From: Methanomassiliicoccaceae archaeon UBA472
GTDB lineage: Archaea; Thermoplasmatota; Thermoplasmata; Methanomassiliicoccales; UBA472
Direction of reading: 5' to 3'
Assembly: GCA_002497075.1 (NCBI GenBank)
Contig: DAML01000007.1
Location: 2,729 to 31,382, forward strand
Length of the DNA: 28,654 bases
Shown here: piece by piece, positions 6,699 to 16,737 of the stretch
How positions within the stretch are numbered: position 1 is the stretch's first letter
Layout: the number at the start of each line of letters is the position of its first letter
The notes under the pieces: generated by a model
The model's database searches: none
Told to the model about the DNA's origin: nothing
The model's input: only the letters and a program-made list of their open reading frames with translations
Made by a program: the position numbers and the translations under genes

Positions 6699-8604
6699 TC
6701 TGCTCGATCGACGGGAAGCGTGCCAGGTCGGTGTGCGGGAGGAACGACGCGGACGAGAAACGGTCGAAGAACCTCTGGTCCGTGGACAGTTCCACGTAGG
6801 TCATGGCCCTATGCGCGGCTAGCGCCTCCTCTCTTTTTTCCTTGGAGAGCAGGCACAATTTCGCACCGTCCAGTGAGGCGTTCCCGAGGAAGGTGAAACG
6901 TTCCCTAGGCAGGTCCGGCAATAGACCTATTGCTACCGCGTTGTCAAGGTCGATGTGATGACCGAAACCACCGGCGATGTACACATGTTGCAGATCGATG
7001 AAGCTCATCCCGGCGGTGTCCAGAAGCACCTCGGCCGCGGCGTAGATGGACGCCTTGGTGCGGACGATGTTGGCAATGTCCTCCTCGGTGACCGTGATAT
7101 CTCTCCGCCTCTCCACCTTGTCCGTCGGGCAGCAGCTCATGCCGGTGGCCTTGATGTCGTAGCCGTCCTTCTCCGCGTCCTTGGAATAGACGAGGACGTA
7201 CTCCTTTCCGAACTCCCCTTCCCGGACGCGATCGGAGGGCTGCAAGTGACCTTTCTTATCAAGTACCCCAGTGAGGAACATCTGCGCCAGCAGATCTATC
7301 AGACCAGAGCCGCAGAGGCCTTTCGGCCGAGTCTTCCCGATGGTGCTGTACTGCACTCCGCCCTTCAGGGAAACCTTCTCGATCGCCCCGTCCCCGGCGC
7401 GCATGCCGTGGCAGACCTCGCCCCCCTCGAACGCCGGACCGGCTGAAGCCGAGCAGGCTAAAAGCCAATCCTTGTTGCCGAGCACGACCTCCCCGTTCGT
7501 GCCGACATCAATGAGCAGACTGATGCCCTCGTTCTTGGCCATGCCGCTGGCCACCACGTCCGCTATTATGTCGCCGCCGACGTAGCTCGCCCTTCCAGGA
7601 ACGAGGTGAACGGATGCATGGGGATTGATGTTGAGGCCGAGCTCACCGGCGTTGGTGCGCGGTGAAAGATTAGTGACTGGCGTATATGGAGAGTAACGAA
7701 TCCATTTGGCATCCAGACCGAGCAGCATGTGCATCATGGTGGTGTTGCCTGCGACGCTAACGGCCATGATCTCCTCAGCACAGACCTTCTTGCCCTTACC
7801 TACGCAGACCTCACCCGCGTTGCATACCCGGGCCAGCAGGTGGTTGATGGTGTCGACTATCATGAACCTGAGGCGTTCCTGCCCGTTGTCCTCTCCGTAC
7901 ATGATCCGAGCCAGCACGTCCTCGCCGTACATCAGCTGGCGGTTGTAATCTGAAGCCTGCGCGATCATCTCACCGGTGCTTAGGTCGACCAGCTGCAGGG
8001 CGACGGTCGTCGTGCCGATGTCCACGGCCACCCCGAAGTTGCGGGAAACGCAGTTCCAGGACCTTATGTCGACCAGAATGTCATCGTCCAGGAATGCGGT
8101 CACCGTCCACTCCCCTTCGCGGATGACCTTGGGCAGCTCCCGTAGAAGCGAAAGCGACATCTCCAGCTCATCGGGCTCGTACCCTAGCTGTTTTTGCAGG
8201 CGCTCCAGGTCGGCGTCGTTGTCCTGTAATGTGGGAGGACTCATTTTCGCGTATACCGCTCTCACCTGCGGGGAGAGCGCCTTCAGATCGTTGCTCACCT
8301 TCCCACCGACGATCTGCATGGGCTTGAGCTGACTTTCTTCAGGAACGAACACGACGCAATCGCCCTTGATCTTGGAAAGACACGCCAGGCGGTATCCGCT
8401 GGCCCATTCCTCCACCGTTATGTGCGTGGTGTTCTGAGAATCTATGTCCCCCTCCACCACCACTCGGCAGCGCCCGCAGACGCCCTTTCCGGCGCAGGCG
8501 CTGTTGACCTCCACTCCGGCGAGTATCGCCGCCTCGAGCAGACTGGTGCCTGTGGGCACGTCTATGCTGCGGCCTTTGGGATGGAAGGTCACCTGGGGGC
8601 TCAT
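6688..8604 (-). CDS. acsV: Reductive activator of corrinoid proteins (RACo type)
   Basis: A 638-residue protein. The N-terminal [2Fe-2S] ferredoxin domain has Cys37-x5-Cys43-x2-Cys46 and Cys75. A linker domain follows, then an ASKHA-type ATPase: 'DIGTTTVALQLVDL', 'VAGNTTMMHMLLG', 'LIDVGTNGEVVLG', 'CGSGLIDLL', 'IAGGFGHHIDL'. This is the architecture of RACo/AcsV, which uses ATP to return inactive cob(II)amide to Co(I) in the CFeSP or in corrinoid methyltransferases. The ATG at 8604 was chosen because the ferredoxin domain starts right after it; an open frame 76 codons further upstream runs into the divergent CDF gene and has no domain content. Methanogens normally use the unrelated RamA for this job. 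The 3' end overlaps the radical SAM gene by 11 nt. Confidence 0.9.
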   Translation of the reverse strand: MSPQVTFHPKGRSIDVPTGTSLLEAAILAGVEVNSACAGKGVCGRCRVVVEGDIDSQNTTHITVEEWASGYRLACLSKIKGDCVVFVPEESQLKPMQIVGGKVSNDLKALSPQVRAVYAKMSPPTLQDNDADLERLQKQLGYEPDELEMSLSLLRELPKVIREGEWTVTAFLDDDILVDIRSWNCVSRNFGVAVDIGTTTVALQLVDLSTGEMIAQASDYNRQLMYGEDVLARIMYGEDNGQERLRFMIVDTINHLLARVCNAGEVCVGKGKKVCAEEIMAVSVAGNTTMMHMLLGLDAKWIRYSPYTPVTNLSPRTNAGELGLNINPHASVHLVPGRASYVGGDIIADVVASGMAKNEGISLLIDVGTNGEVVLGNKDWLLACSASAGPAFEGGEVCHGMRAGDGAIEKVSLKGGVQYSTIGKTRPKGLCGSGLIDLLAQMFLTGVLDKKGHLQPSDRVREGEFGKEYVLVYSKDAEKDGYDIKATGMSCCPTDKVERRRDITVTEEDIANIVRTKASIYAAAEVLLDTAGMSFIDLQHVYIAGGFGHHIDLDNAVAIGLLPDLPRERFTFLGNASLDGAKLCLLSKEKREEALAAHRAMTYVELSTDQRFFDRFSSASFLPHTDLARFPSIEQIRG

Positions 8605-8623
8605 CCCAAGCGAATCCCTTCCT

Positions 8624-8637
8624 GCGTTAATAAATGC
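8624..8637. promoter_or_regulatory. Divergent TATA element between RACo and CDF genes
   Basis: 'gttaataaatgctc' (minus strand 'gagcatttattaac') lies about 26 nt before the RACo ATG on the minus strand and about 50 nt before the CDF ATG on the plus strand. The plus-strand transcript would then include the AGGGGAA ribosome binding site at 8666-8672. The minus-strand reading resembles the 'gcattattaa' box at 2926. Confidence 0.45.
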
Positions 8638-8682
8638 TCTCGAGTGGCACGCATGAAAACGATTTAGGGGAAGACGACGGTC

Positions 8683-9612
8683 ATGTTGAGCATGGAGCAC
8701 GGGCATCACCACCGCGGCGGATCGACCAGGATGCTCATGTACGCCCTGGCCATCACCGCCGCGTTCGCCCTGGTGGAACTGGTCGGGGGCTTGCTCAGCG
8801 GAAGCCTGGCGTTGCTGAGCGACGCCGGCCACATGTTCACTGACGTGCTGGCGCTCGGCCTCAGCCTAGGAGCGGCATTGGTAGCCACGCAAACGGCCAC
8901 AGAGCGCCATACCTTCGGATTTCATCGGGTGGAGATCCTTGTAGCATTGGTGAACGGGATAGCCCTGGTCGGAATTTCCATCATTATCATGTACGAGGCG
9001 ATCGGACGCTTATATGACCCGGTAGTGGTGGATGCACCGGTTATGCTCCTTGTGGCTTTGGTGGGCCTAGGAGCGAACTTGATCGGCATGAGATTGCTGA
9101 GCCACGGGTCAAAGGAGAACCTGAACGTCCGTGGTGCGTTCCTGCACATGATGGGAGACCTGCTGTCCTCGGTGGGCGTCATCGTTGCCGCTTTGATAAT
9201 ATACCTGTTCGGGTGGCAGGCAGCTGACCCCCTTATCAGCATCGCCATCGCCCTTATCATCATCTTCGGAGCCTATCGCCTGGTATCCCAGGCGGTGTCG
9301 ATATTGCTGGAGGCGGTCCCAAGGGACGTAGACCTCCATGAGATCCAAACCTCCCTACGGGACCTGGACGGTGTATTCGCCGTGCATCATTTGCATGTGT
9401 GGGCCCTGTCGTCCGGAGTCTATGCCCTTAGCGCCCACCTGGTGGTCAACGATAAGATGGTTAGCGCCTGCTCCCCGATACTGGTCAGTGCGGAGGAGAT
9501 GCTCTTCGAGCGATATCACATCGTGCACACCACTCTTCAACTGGAATGTGAGGCGCAGCTTCTGGGCACATGCAAGATAGAGCAGGGGAAGCGGGAGGAC
9601 CATGCCATCTGA
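8683..9612 (+). CDS. Cation diffusion facilitator, zinc/divalent metal exporter
   Basis: A 309-residue CDF transporter. Residues 1-16 include a short His cluster (His6, His8-10). About six membrane helices cover residues 17-210. The metal site of the zinc type is visible: Asp47 and His50-x3-Asp54 in 'LLSDAGHMFTD' (TM2), and His155-x3-Asp159 in 'FLHMMGDLL' (TM5). The C-terminal cytoplasmic domain has the usual 'VFAVHHLHVWALSSGVYALSAHL' pattern. It exports Zn2+ or a similar ion in exchange for protons. The first ATG (8683) is about 10 nt from AGGGGAA; a second ATG at 8692 is also possible. Confidence 0.92.
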   Translation: MLSMEHGHHHRGGSTRMLMYALAITAAFALVELVGGLLSGSLALLSDAGHMFTDVLALGLSLGAALVATQTATERHTFGFHRVEILVALVNGIALVGISIIIMYEAIGRLYDPVVVDAPVMLLVALVGLGANLIGMRLLSHGSKENLNVRGAFLHMMGDLLSSVGVIVAALIIYLFGWQAADPLISIAIALIIIFGAYRLVSQAVSILLEAVPRDVDLHEIQTSLRDLDGVFAVHHLHVWALSSGVYALSAHLVVNDKMVSACSPILVSAEEMLFERYHIVHTTLQLECEAQLLGTCKIEQGKREDHAI

Positions 9613-9652
9613 AAACAGTCTGACCTCAAGATAAGGATGGTTCTCGAACGTT

Positions 9653-9688
9653 GGAAAAAGGATGAAAATGGTTTGATGACATTCATCC
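9653..9688 (-). terminator. Hairpin terminator with T-run for the beta-helix surface protein gene
   Basis: Read on the minus strand, GGATGAA pairs with TTCATCC seven for seven around a 15-nt loop and is followed at once by TTTTT. The stem includes the TGA of the surface protein gene. It lies between two convergent genes, so it may also slow transcripts from the CDF gene. Confidence 0.5.
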
Positions 9689-12600
9689 CTTCCTGGACCT
9701 TAAGAACACCAGTGCCGCGACAGCCACCACGATGATTGCTACTGTTGCGATTGCGATCGTGATCCCTGTTCCGAACGATGCGTCCTTCCCGTCCGTTTCT
9801 GAAGGGGACATGCTCAAAGACCCGAGATCCCCTGACGTCTCATCGATCAGGTTCAGGTGGATGGTGCTGTTGGCATATCCGTTAATGACAAGAAGGACCT
9901 TGTGGCTACCTGGTTGAGCCGAGAACGAGAAGCGGCCAAGCTGGTCCGTAACGCAAACCTCCTCATTGTCCAATAGTACATGAACACCTTGCAGAGGTTG
10001 TCCATCGCTGTCGGTGACTGACCCTTGCACCGTGTAATTCAAGGGATCGAACATGAAGGTCCAATTAAGATCGCCGACATTTCCAGCGGCATCCTTGCAA
10101 ATTAGATGAACGGTCAACGAATCTCCTTGCAGCGCTTCGTTCATGGTGACATTTAGGTACCCACCAGATAGGGTCGCGTCGACGGAGATGCTATTCACCA
10201 CAAGGGTAATGTTGTTTGGGTCGATCGTTTCGTCCAGATCGATAGAGATGTTCCACGCGTCGATCCTGACATCGCCGAGCACCGTGCATTGGGCCGAGGG
10301 GGGCTGGGCATCTATCAAGACAGTGACATTCTCGGCCGCGCTATTCAAGGCGCCATCGAAGCCGATGACCTCAAAGATATGCCATCCATCGGATAGGTTC
10401 CCAATGAGCACCTGGCCATCCTTATCATAGGTCCAATCACCGCCGTCCAGCCTCCATTGACAATCGACACCGTTGAGGTCCGTAGCCAACCATTCGAACA
10501 CGACGGAGGAGGAATTGTGAAGGGACCCGTCCTCTGGACCATATATCGAAAGGATAGGAGCAGTCACGTCCACGGTGAACGCCCGGGACGCATTGGTCCA
10601 ATGACCGGTCTGATCGACCATGGAGAGAACGAAGACATGTTCACCTTCGGAAAGGCTCTCCAGGAGTGCTATTTTCGTCACTCCGGAATGCCAATGGCCC
10701 CCGTCCAGCGACCAGCTGGATGATACAGAGGTGGCGTCGCTGAACGCCCATGACACCTGTACCGTAGTGGTGTTGATCAGTTCGTCTTGCCTCAGTGAGA
10801 TGTATGTCAGCACTGGTGCCACCGAATCAATGGTGAACGACACCGACGAATTGGCGTAATTACCCGCCAGGTCGTGACATGAGACCGTTAATGAATGGGC
10901 TCCGTCCGAAAGGCCGGCCACTGAGGTATGGGTACCCTCTATCGCGGACCAAACTCCGGAATCAGAACGCCACTTGCAGACATATCCGTTCTCCTCGAAC
11001 ACAGTCCATGAGAAGACGATATCGCCGGCAAGCAGTGAACCTTGGGCGGGGGTGAGTATCTGGACCAGGGGGGCGGCAGTATCAACTATGAAATTCACCG
11101 TTCTGGTGATATTGTGCCCCGCCTCGTCCCAGGCACGGACGCTGATACTGTGGATTCCCTCCTCCAATCCTTCGACCAGATGATTTCCATCGTAGACATC
11201 GAACCAGCCCCCGCCATCCACCATCATCTCCACCGATACGATCGCGGTCATATCATCGTGCGCTTCCCATCTCACTTCCACATCGCCTTGGTTCGTGTAC
11301 CCTTCCTGAGGGGCTAATATCTCAAGCTGATCGACCATCAAGTCCATGCATACCAGGGCGCTCGTCGTCCTGTTCCACCCCATCGCATCGTAGGCCATGA
11401 TCTCAACGAGGTGGCACCCGTTCCCGAGGGAGGGCAGCATATAGGTGTTCAAACCGGTGACATCGTACCAATCGCCGCCGTCCCAACGAAGTTCTACGCG
11501 ATCCAGCCCTATTCCCGCATCGGACACCGTCCAGTTTATGGACACGCCTCCGTCGGTATAGTACGCCTCCAGTGTTCCGATGGTAAGCACCGGTGGGGTC
11601 AAGTCCACCATGAACGTGACATTGCGCACCGCTTCGTTGCCGGCCATGTCCACCGCCTTTACACTGAACGTGTGTGTTCCGTCGACCGTTTCGATCTCCG
11701 ATTCCGTGACGAGACCGACATCTTGCCAGCCCTCTCCGTCCAGGTCGATGTAGTGCTTGACCACCGAGGTCTCGAGGTCCATAGAGGTCCATGTGGCTAG
11801 CAGGAACTGGGAATTAGAACAGGTATGGTTTGCTGGTGAGTTGATCTCCAGCTGAGGGGGGTTGTCATCATCTGCCACCGCATAGAAGGTCAGGGGAAGA
11901 TAATCATAGGAGTGCGCGGTCCCTCCGATGGGATAAGGAGAATCTACGATCCCGTCGAGGTTCACATCGGGACCCAACCAATCGCTCCATATGTTCCCAC
12001 CATCAGTCCTGTTCCATTGGTTCCTTTGACCAACATCACAGGCCTGGACGTGAGCGGTAGCGTACCCGCTTCCAGCACCGTTATTTTCCGAGATGTTATT
12101 TCCATAGAGCAGATTATCATCTGACTCTGTGCATAGGTAAATCGCATAACTGGTTGAATTGAATAGAACGTTGTTCGCTATTTCGCAGCGGTCCGCGTTC
12201 CTCATATAGATGGCGTAATATCCGTTAAGTATCGAATTGTTGCGGAAATCCAGGTTCATTGAATTGTAGATGTAGAAACCAGCATCGCATGCTTGGATGA
12301 TGTTGTCGCAGATGCAAGCTTCTTCAGCAAGGGAGGTCCACAATCCGTGGGTACAGTTGAACACGGTATTCTGGATCAGTGTCGTTCCCTCTGAAATGCC
12401 GTTTATAACCATACCATAGAAGAATAGTGTTATGTTATTATTCTTGATGATACAGTCCGTCCCGTTCACCGCGATTCCTACAAAGCTCCTTCCAGGCGTA
12501 TTATGCCAGAAATAATAATCACCGTTCAACTGGTTCGCCTCGAACGTTATGGACGCACAATTTCCGATATAAGCTGCAGAATGGCAGTGTGTATAATCGT

Positions 12601-13675
12601 TACAAAATATCGATATGCCGCTGCAGTTGTTGATCATCAAACCGAGGTATGTCCAATTCATGTTGTTACCGCGTATCAGGATGTTTGAGCATCCTACCAA
12701 ACTCAATGAGTTACTGACCCTGGAAAGATTTTGACCTTGAACGCTGCCATTGTGAACATTGAAGAGGATTATCTGACCAGCATTTGGAGAGACTTGTGCA
12801 CCGTTCAGGTCCATGTCGGAGAGGAAAAGCAGCGGTTTGCCATTAACGGTGTTGTTATCTGCGATTTCAAGAGTTGAATAGAGGTCGTCCAGTGGGTTAA
12901 AGTAAAAACCCGACGGCACGAGTACGAGAGAGCAGTTGATGAACTCATTGGACCATTGGGAGATGTTCGTACATCTACACATGGTGATTCCATATGCGAC
13001 TGAGTTTAGACTGTTCCCAACCAGAGAGATGTTGTCGGTGCCTAGGAACTCGAATTTCCTCACTGATGTGATTTTGTTACCTTCGATGAGGACAGATGAG
13101 CATTCGCCCATGTACAGGCCCTCGTTTATTGACATGCTGTTGTTCACGAACCGAATGTTATCCGATTCGCAGATTTCGGTGCTGTCCAGATAGCACCCTT
13201 GGACCGTTATACTGGATGATTCTGATATAGCAAGGGACGATACTTCATCGCTTTTATCGTTAACTCTGAGAGCGCTTATCGCTTCCAGATTTATGTTGGT
13301 GGAGTTCGTAATGAAGATGCAGGAAACATCCGTTCCGTTTCGAAGGTCTTGGATAACAATGTTCCTTATTGTCACATAAAGCGTAGTGTTGACAATTTGG
13401 ATGGCTGAGGTGGTATCGTTAACTTGGAGAGATAACCCATCGAAAACATATGGATTGACGATGGTTCCATCACCTGGCAGCGAATTCTCAGCTGCCAGCT
13501 CTGCGAGCTGCGTATCGTTGTTTATGATCAAATGCGACCCGATGTCATTCTCTGACAAGGGAGAGGCGACCATTGATGATGCAGTGTAAACGCCCAGTAT
13601 GGAAGATGACAACATTGATAAACAGAGTAACAAGGAAAGCACTAGTGCGAATCTACATCTAGCATGCCGCAGCAT
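9683..13675 (-). CDS. Giant surface protein: NosD-like beta-helix, Ig-like repeats, C-terminal anchor
   Basis: About 1330 residues. A signal peptide covers roughly 1-30. A right-handed parallel beta-helix of the NosD/periplasmic copper-binding type spans about 45-600 with recurring 'GNNxx' and 'NNxxx' turns, and ends in the usual 'NIWSDWLGPDVNLDGIVDSPYPI' block. Residues about 605-1215 hold some six Ig-like repeats near 90 residues each, recognisable by 'H.(F/I)SV.A.D.AGN...FxVDxTAP' endings, plus one divergent copy. A carboxypeptidase-regulatory-like domain (about 1215-1295) and a C-terminal membrane helix with basic tail follow. Many N-x-S/T sites suggest glycosylation. It is probably a cell-surface adhesin or envelope protein. 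ATG 13675 is preferred over a TTG six bases upstream because the TATA box fits a leaderless start there. Confidence 0.82.
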   Translation of the reverse strand: MLRHARCRFALVLSLLLCLSMLSSSILGVYTASSMVASPLSENDIGSHLIINNDTQLAELAAENSLPGDGTIVNPYVFDGLSLQVNDTTSAIQIVNTTLYVTIRNIVIQDLRNGTDVSCIFITNSTNINLEAISALRVNDKSDEVSSLAISESSSITVQGCYLDSTEICESDNIRFVNNSMSINEGLYMGECSSVLIEGNKITSVRKFEFLGTDNISLVGNSLNSVAYGITMCRCTNISQWSNEFINCSLVLVPSGFYFNPLDDLYSTLEIADNNTVNGKPLLFLSDMDLNGAQVSPNAGQIILFNVHNGSVQGQNLSRVSNSLSLVGCSNILIRGNNMNWTYLGLMINNCSGISIFCNDYTHCHSAAYIGNCASITFEANQLNGDYYFWHNTPGRSFVGIAVNGTDCIIKNNNITLFFYGMVINGISEGTTLIQNTVFNCTHGLWTSLAEEACICDNIIQACDAGFYIYNSMNLDFRNNSILNGYYAIYMRNADRCEIANNVLFNSTSYAIYLCTESDDNLLYGNNISENNGAGSGYATAHVQACDVGQRNQWNRTDGGNIWSDWLGPDVNLDGIVDSPYPIGGTAHSYDYLPLTFYAVADDDNPPQLEINSPANHTCSNSQFLLATWTSMDLETSVVKHYIDLDGEGWQDVGLVTESEIETVDGTHTFSVKAVDMAGNEAVRNVTFMVDLTPPVLTIGTLEAYYTDGGVSINWTVSDAGIGLDRVELRWDGGDWYDVTGLNTYMLPSLGNGCHLVEIMAYDAMGWNRTTSALVCMDLMVDQLEILAPQEGYTNQGDVEVRWEAHDDMTAIVSVEMMVDGGGWFDVYDGNHLVEGLEEGIHSISVRAWDEAGHNITRTVNFIVDTAAPLVQILTPAQGSLLAGDIVFSWTVFEENGYVCKWRSDSGVWSAIEGTHTSVAGLSDGAHSLTVSCHDLAGNYANSSVSFTIDSVAPVLTYISLRQDELINTTTVQVSWAFSDATSVSSSWSLDGGHWHSGVTKIALLESLSEGEHVFVLSMVDQTGHWTNASRAFTVDVTAPILSIYGPEDGSLHNSSSVVFEWLATDLNGVDCQWRLDGGDWTYDKDGQVLIGNLSDGWHIFEVIGFDGALNSAAENVTVLIDAQPPSAQCTVLGDVRIDAWNISIDLDETIDPNNITLVVNSISVDATLSGGYLNVTMNEALQGDSLTVHLICKDAAGNVGDLNWTFMFDPLNYTVQGSVTDSDGQPLQGVHVLLDNEEVCVTDQLGRFSFSAQPGSHKVLLVINGYANSTIHLNLIDETSGDLGSLSMSPSETDGKDASFGTGITIAIATVAIIVVAVAALVFLRSRKG

Positions 13676-13696
13676 GGGCAATAAGATTCTTAGAGT

Positions 13697-13706
13697 GTAA
13701 ATAAAG
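13697..13706 (-). promoter_or_regulatory. TATA box for the giant surface protein gene
   Basis: Minus-strand 'ctttatttac' is centred about 26 nt before the ATG at 13675, in an AT-rich gap of about 60 nt that follows purH. No Shine-Dalgarno sequence is present, so leaderless initiation is likely. Confidence 0.5.
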
Positions 13707-13739
13707 ATTGGTAGAATTTTCTTTGTTTTCGAATATGCC

Positions 13740-15293
<1,554 letters not shown>

Positions 15294-15316
15294 GTGAGTT
15301 CCTTCAGTGGGATGGG

Positions 15317-15337
15317 CACACCATGAAGGATGGTATG
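15317..15337 (-). repeat. Inverted repeat in the purH leader
   Basis: 'cacaccat-gaagg-atggtatg' pairs 7 of 8 around a 5-nt loop, between the TATA-like box and the ribosome binding site of purH. It could be an operator or a leader hairpin; nothing decides between these and chance. Confidence 0.25.
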
Positions 15338-15359
15338 CCACTGGTATATTGCCCGTTCC

Positions 15360-15370
15360 CTATTAAAGAT
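15360..15370 (-). promoter_or_regulatory. TATA-like element for purH
   Basis: Minus-strand 'atctttaatag' lies about 70 nt before the purH ATG. A start site about 25 nt downstream leaves a leader near 45 nt containing the inverted repeat and the AAGGAA site. Confidence 0.35.
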
Positions 15371-15412
15371 AGCGATAGCCGATAGGAATCAACGGATGAC
15401 TGGCCATATCAT

Positions 15413-15429
15413 TTCGTTTTTATAACGAA
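15413..15429 (+). promoter_or_regulatory. TATA-overlapping inverted repeat upstream of acsE
   Basis: TTCGTT-TTTAT-AACGAA is a perfect six-base inverted repeat whose loop and right arm form a TATA-like 'tttttataac'. It sits in the purH/acsE divergent gap about 80 nt before acsE. A second AT block, 'gcttaaaac' at 15467-15475, is closer to the start codon and could be the real promoter. A repressor site over the TATA box is possible but unproven. Confidence 0.3.
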
Positions 15430-15505
15430 TATTTCCATCGAAGTGGCGGAGGAGCAGGGCGGGAATGCTTAAAACGGTCCGCGGCGATAGCCTTTCGAAC
15501 CGAAG

Positions 15506-16282
15506 ATGTTGGTCATCAGCGAGAGATTGAACGGCCTTTTCGCCGCGGTCGGGCGGGCCATTGACGCCAGGGACGAGAAGTTCATCCAGCAGCACGCCGT
15601 CCAGCAGTTGGAATGCGGAGCGCAGGCGCTCGATCTGAACGTAGGCCCGGGGAGGGACGACGGCCCGGCGGCCATGGACTGGCTGGTGCGAACGGTCCAG
15701 GAGGTTTCCGATCTCCCACTGTGCATCGATACCCCGGGAATCAAAACGATGACCGCTGGTGTTCAAGCCTGCCGCAACAAGCTGATCATCAACTCCACGA
15801 CGGCCGAGATGAAGAAGATGCAGGCGCTGTTCCCCTTGGCCAGGGAGCATGACGCGGACGTGATCTGCCTGACCATGGACGAGCGCGGCGTTCCTAACGA
15901 CGCCGAGTCCAGGGCGGAGATGGCCATGCTGATGATGACCACCGCTATGGAATACGAGATCATGCCGGACCGCCTCTTCCTCGACCCGTTGGTAATGCCC
16001 ATCAAGGCGGCCCAGGACCAGGCCATGAAGGTCATCAAGGCCATGCAGCTGTTCCAGACGCTGAACGATCCCGCGCCGCGGACGGTCGTCGGGCTTTCCA
16101 ACGTCTCCAACGGCGCCAAGGAGAGAAGCGTTCTGAACCGGACGTTCCTGGCCATGCTCATGGGCGCCGGGCTAGGCGCGGCCATAGTTGACGTGCAGGA
16201 CGCCGAGCTCATGGCGATCATCAAGGCCGGGGAGCTGCTGAAGGCGGAGAAGCTCTACTGCGACGATTTCTTAAAGGCCTGA
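15506..16282 (+). CDS. acsE: Methyl-H4F:corrinoid/iron-sulfur protein methyltransferase AcsE
   Basis: A 258-residue pterin-binding TIM barrel (the acetogen enzyme is about 262). It moves the N5-methyl group of methyl-H4F to Co(I) of the CFeSP. The residues that bind the pterin in the acetogen enzyme appear at the same numbers: Asp75 ('CIDTPG'), Asn96 ('IINSTT'), Asp160 ('LFLDPLV') and Asn199 ('GLSNVSNG'). The N-terminal 'ALDLNVGPG' is also the family pattern. Other pterin-binding enzymes (DHPS, MetH) are less likely because of this close fit and the surrounding Wood-Ljungdahl genes. It is transcribed divergently from purH and stands alone. Confidence 0.93.
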   Translation: MLVISERLNGLFAAVGRAIDARDEKFIQQHAVQQLECGAQALDLNVGPGRDDGPAAMDWLVRTVQEVSDLPLCIDTPGIKTMTAGVQACRNKLIINSTTAEMKKMQALFPLAREHDADVICLTMDERGVPNDAESRAEMAMLMMTTAMEYEIMPDRLFLDPLVMPIKAAQDQAMKVIKAMQLFQTLNDPAPRTVVGLSNVSNGAKERSVLNRTFLAMLMGAGLGAAIVDVQDAELMAIIKAGELLKAEKLYCDDFLKA

Positions 16283-16348
16283 AAAAGATTGGCTCCCAGG
16301 CTGATATGAGGAAGGATGGTTTTCCTTATGTCATCAGGGACGTCCGGC

Positions 16349-16639
16349 CTACTGGGACATGATGTGAATCATCTTGTACAGGTCCGGACCTGGCGGGAAG
16401 AACTGGATCACCGGGATGACTTGATTGGACATCTCAGGAACGCTGTTCGTGAGATATTTGACGAGCTCGTCCGGGTTCTCAGACTCATACACGCACCAGG
16501 CTCCGTTCAGCCGAGCGTCCACGTGACTGCTGATGATCGCGCTGCCCTTGGGCAAGTGCTGCAGGGCTTCGATCACCTTTCTGGCTACCAGTTTGTACTG
16601 TTCGCTTTTCCAAGAGTGCGCCACAATGAATAGCGTCAT
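16349..16639 (-). CDS. Small DUF3303-like protein
   Basis: A 96-residue protein with the alternating strand/helix pattern of a dimeric ferredoxin-like alpha/beta barrel. 'MTLFIVAHSW' opens the first strand, then a helix, then 'ARLNGAWCVYESENPDELVKYL' and 'VIPVIQFF', which resembles DUF3303. Function unknown. The ATG is preceded by GAGGTG at a normal distance, and an AT-rich TATA region lies further upstream. Confidence 0.6.
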   Translation of the reverse strand: MTLFIVAHSWKSEQYKLVARKVIEALQHLPKGSAIISSHVDARLNGAWCVYESENPDELVKYLTNSVPEMSNQVIPVIQFFPPGPDLYKMIHIMSQ

Positions 16640-16673
16640 GCGACACCTCTAATAACATACGTTCCCGGGACCC

Positions 16674-16690
16674 TGTTTAAATTTAATTGA
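16674..16690 (-). promoter_or_regulatory. TATA region for the DUF3303-like gene
   Basis: Minus-strand 'tcaattaaatttaaac' lies about 40 nt before the ATG at 16639, leaving room for a short leader with GAGGTG. Just upstream on the same strand are T-rich tracts (16688-16716) that could end the preceding TPR gene transcript. Confidence 0.4.
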
Positions 16691-16737
16691 GAAAAAAGAG
16701 CGCAAAAATCGGTGAACGTCGAATTAAAACATGAACA

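Noticed and set aside
8605..8832. N-terminal extension of the RACo frame by 76 codons
   Set aside because: It runs across the divergent promoter into the CDF gene, has no domain content, and the ferredoxin domain starts right at the ATG at 8604.
15294..15341. PurH start 16 codons upstream
   Set aside because: AAGGAA lies just before the ATG at 15293 and the conserved domain begins at once after it; the extra stretch overlaps the leader repeat.
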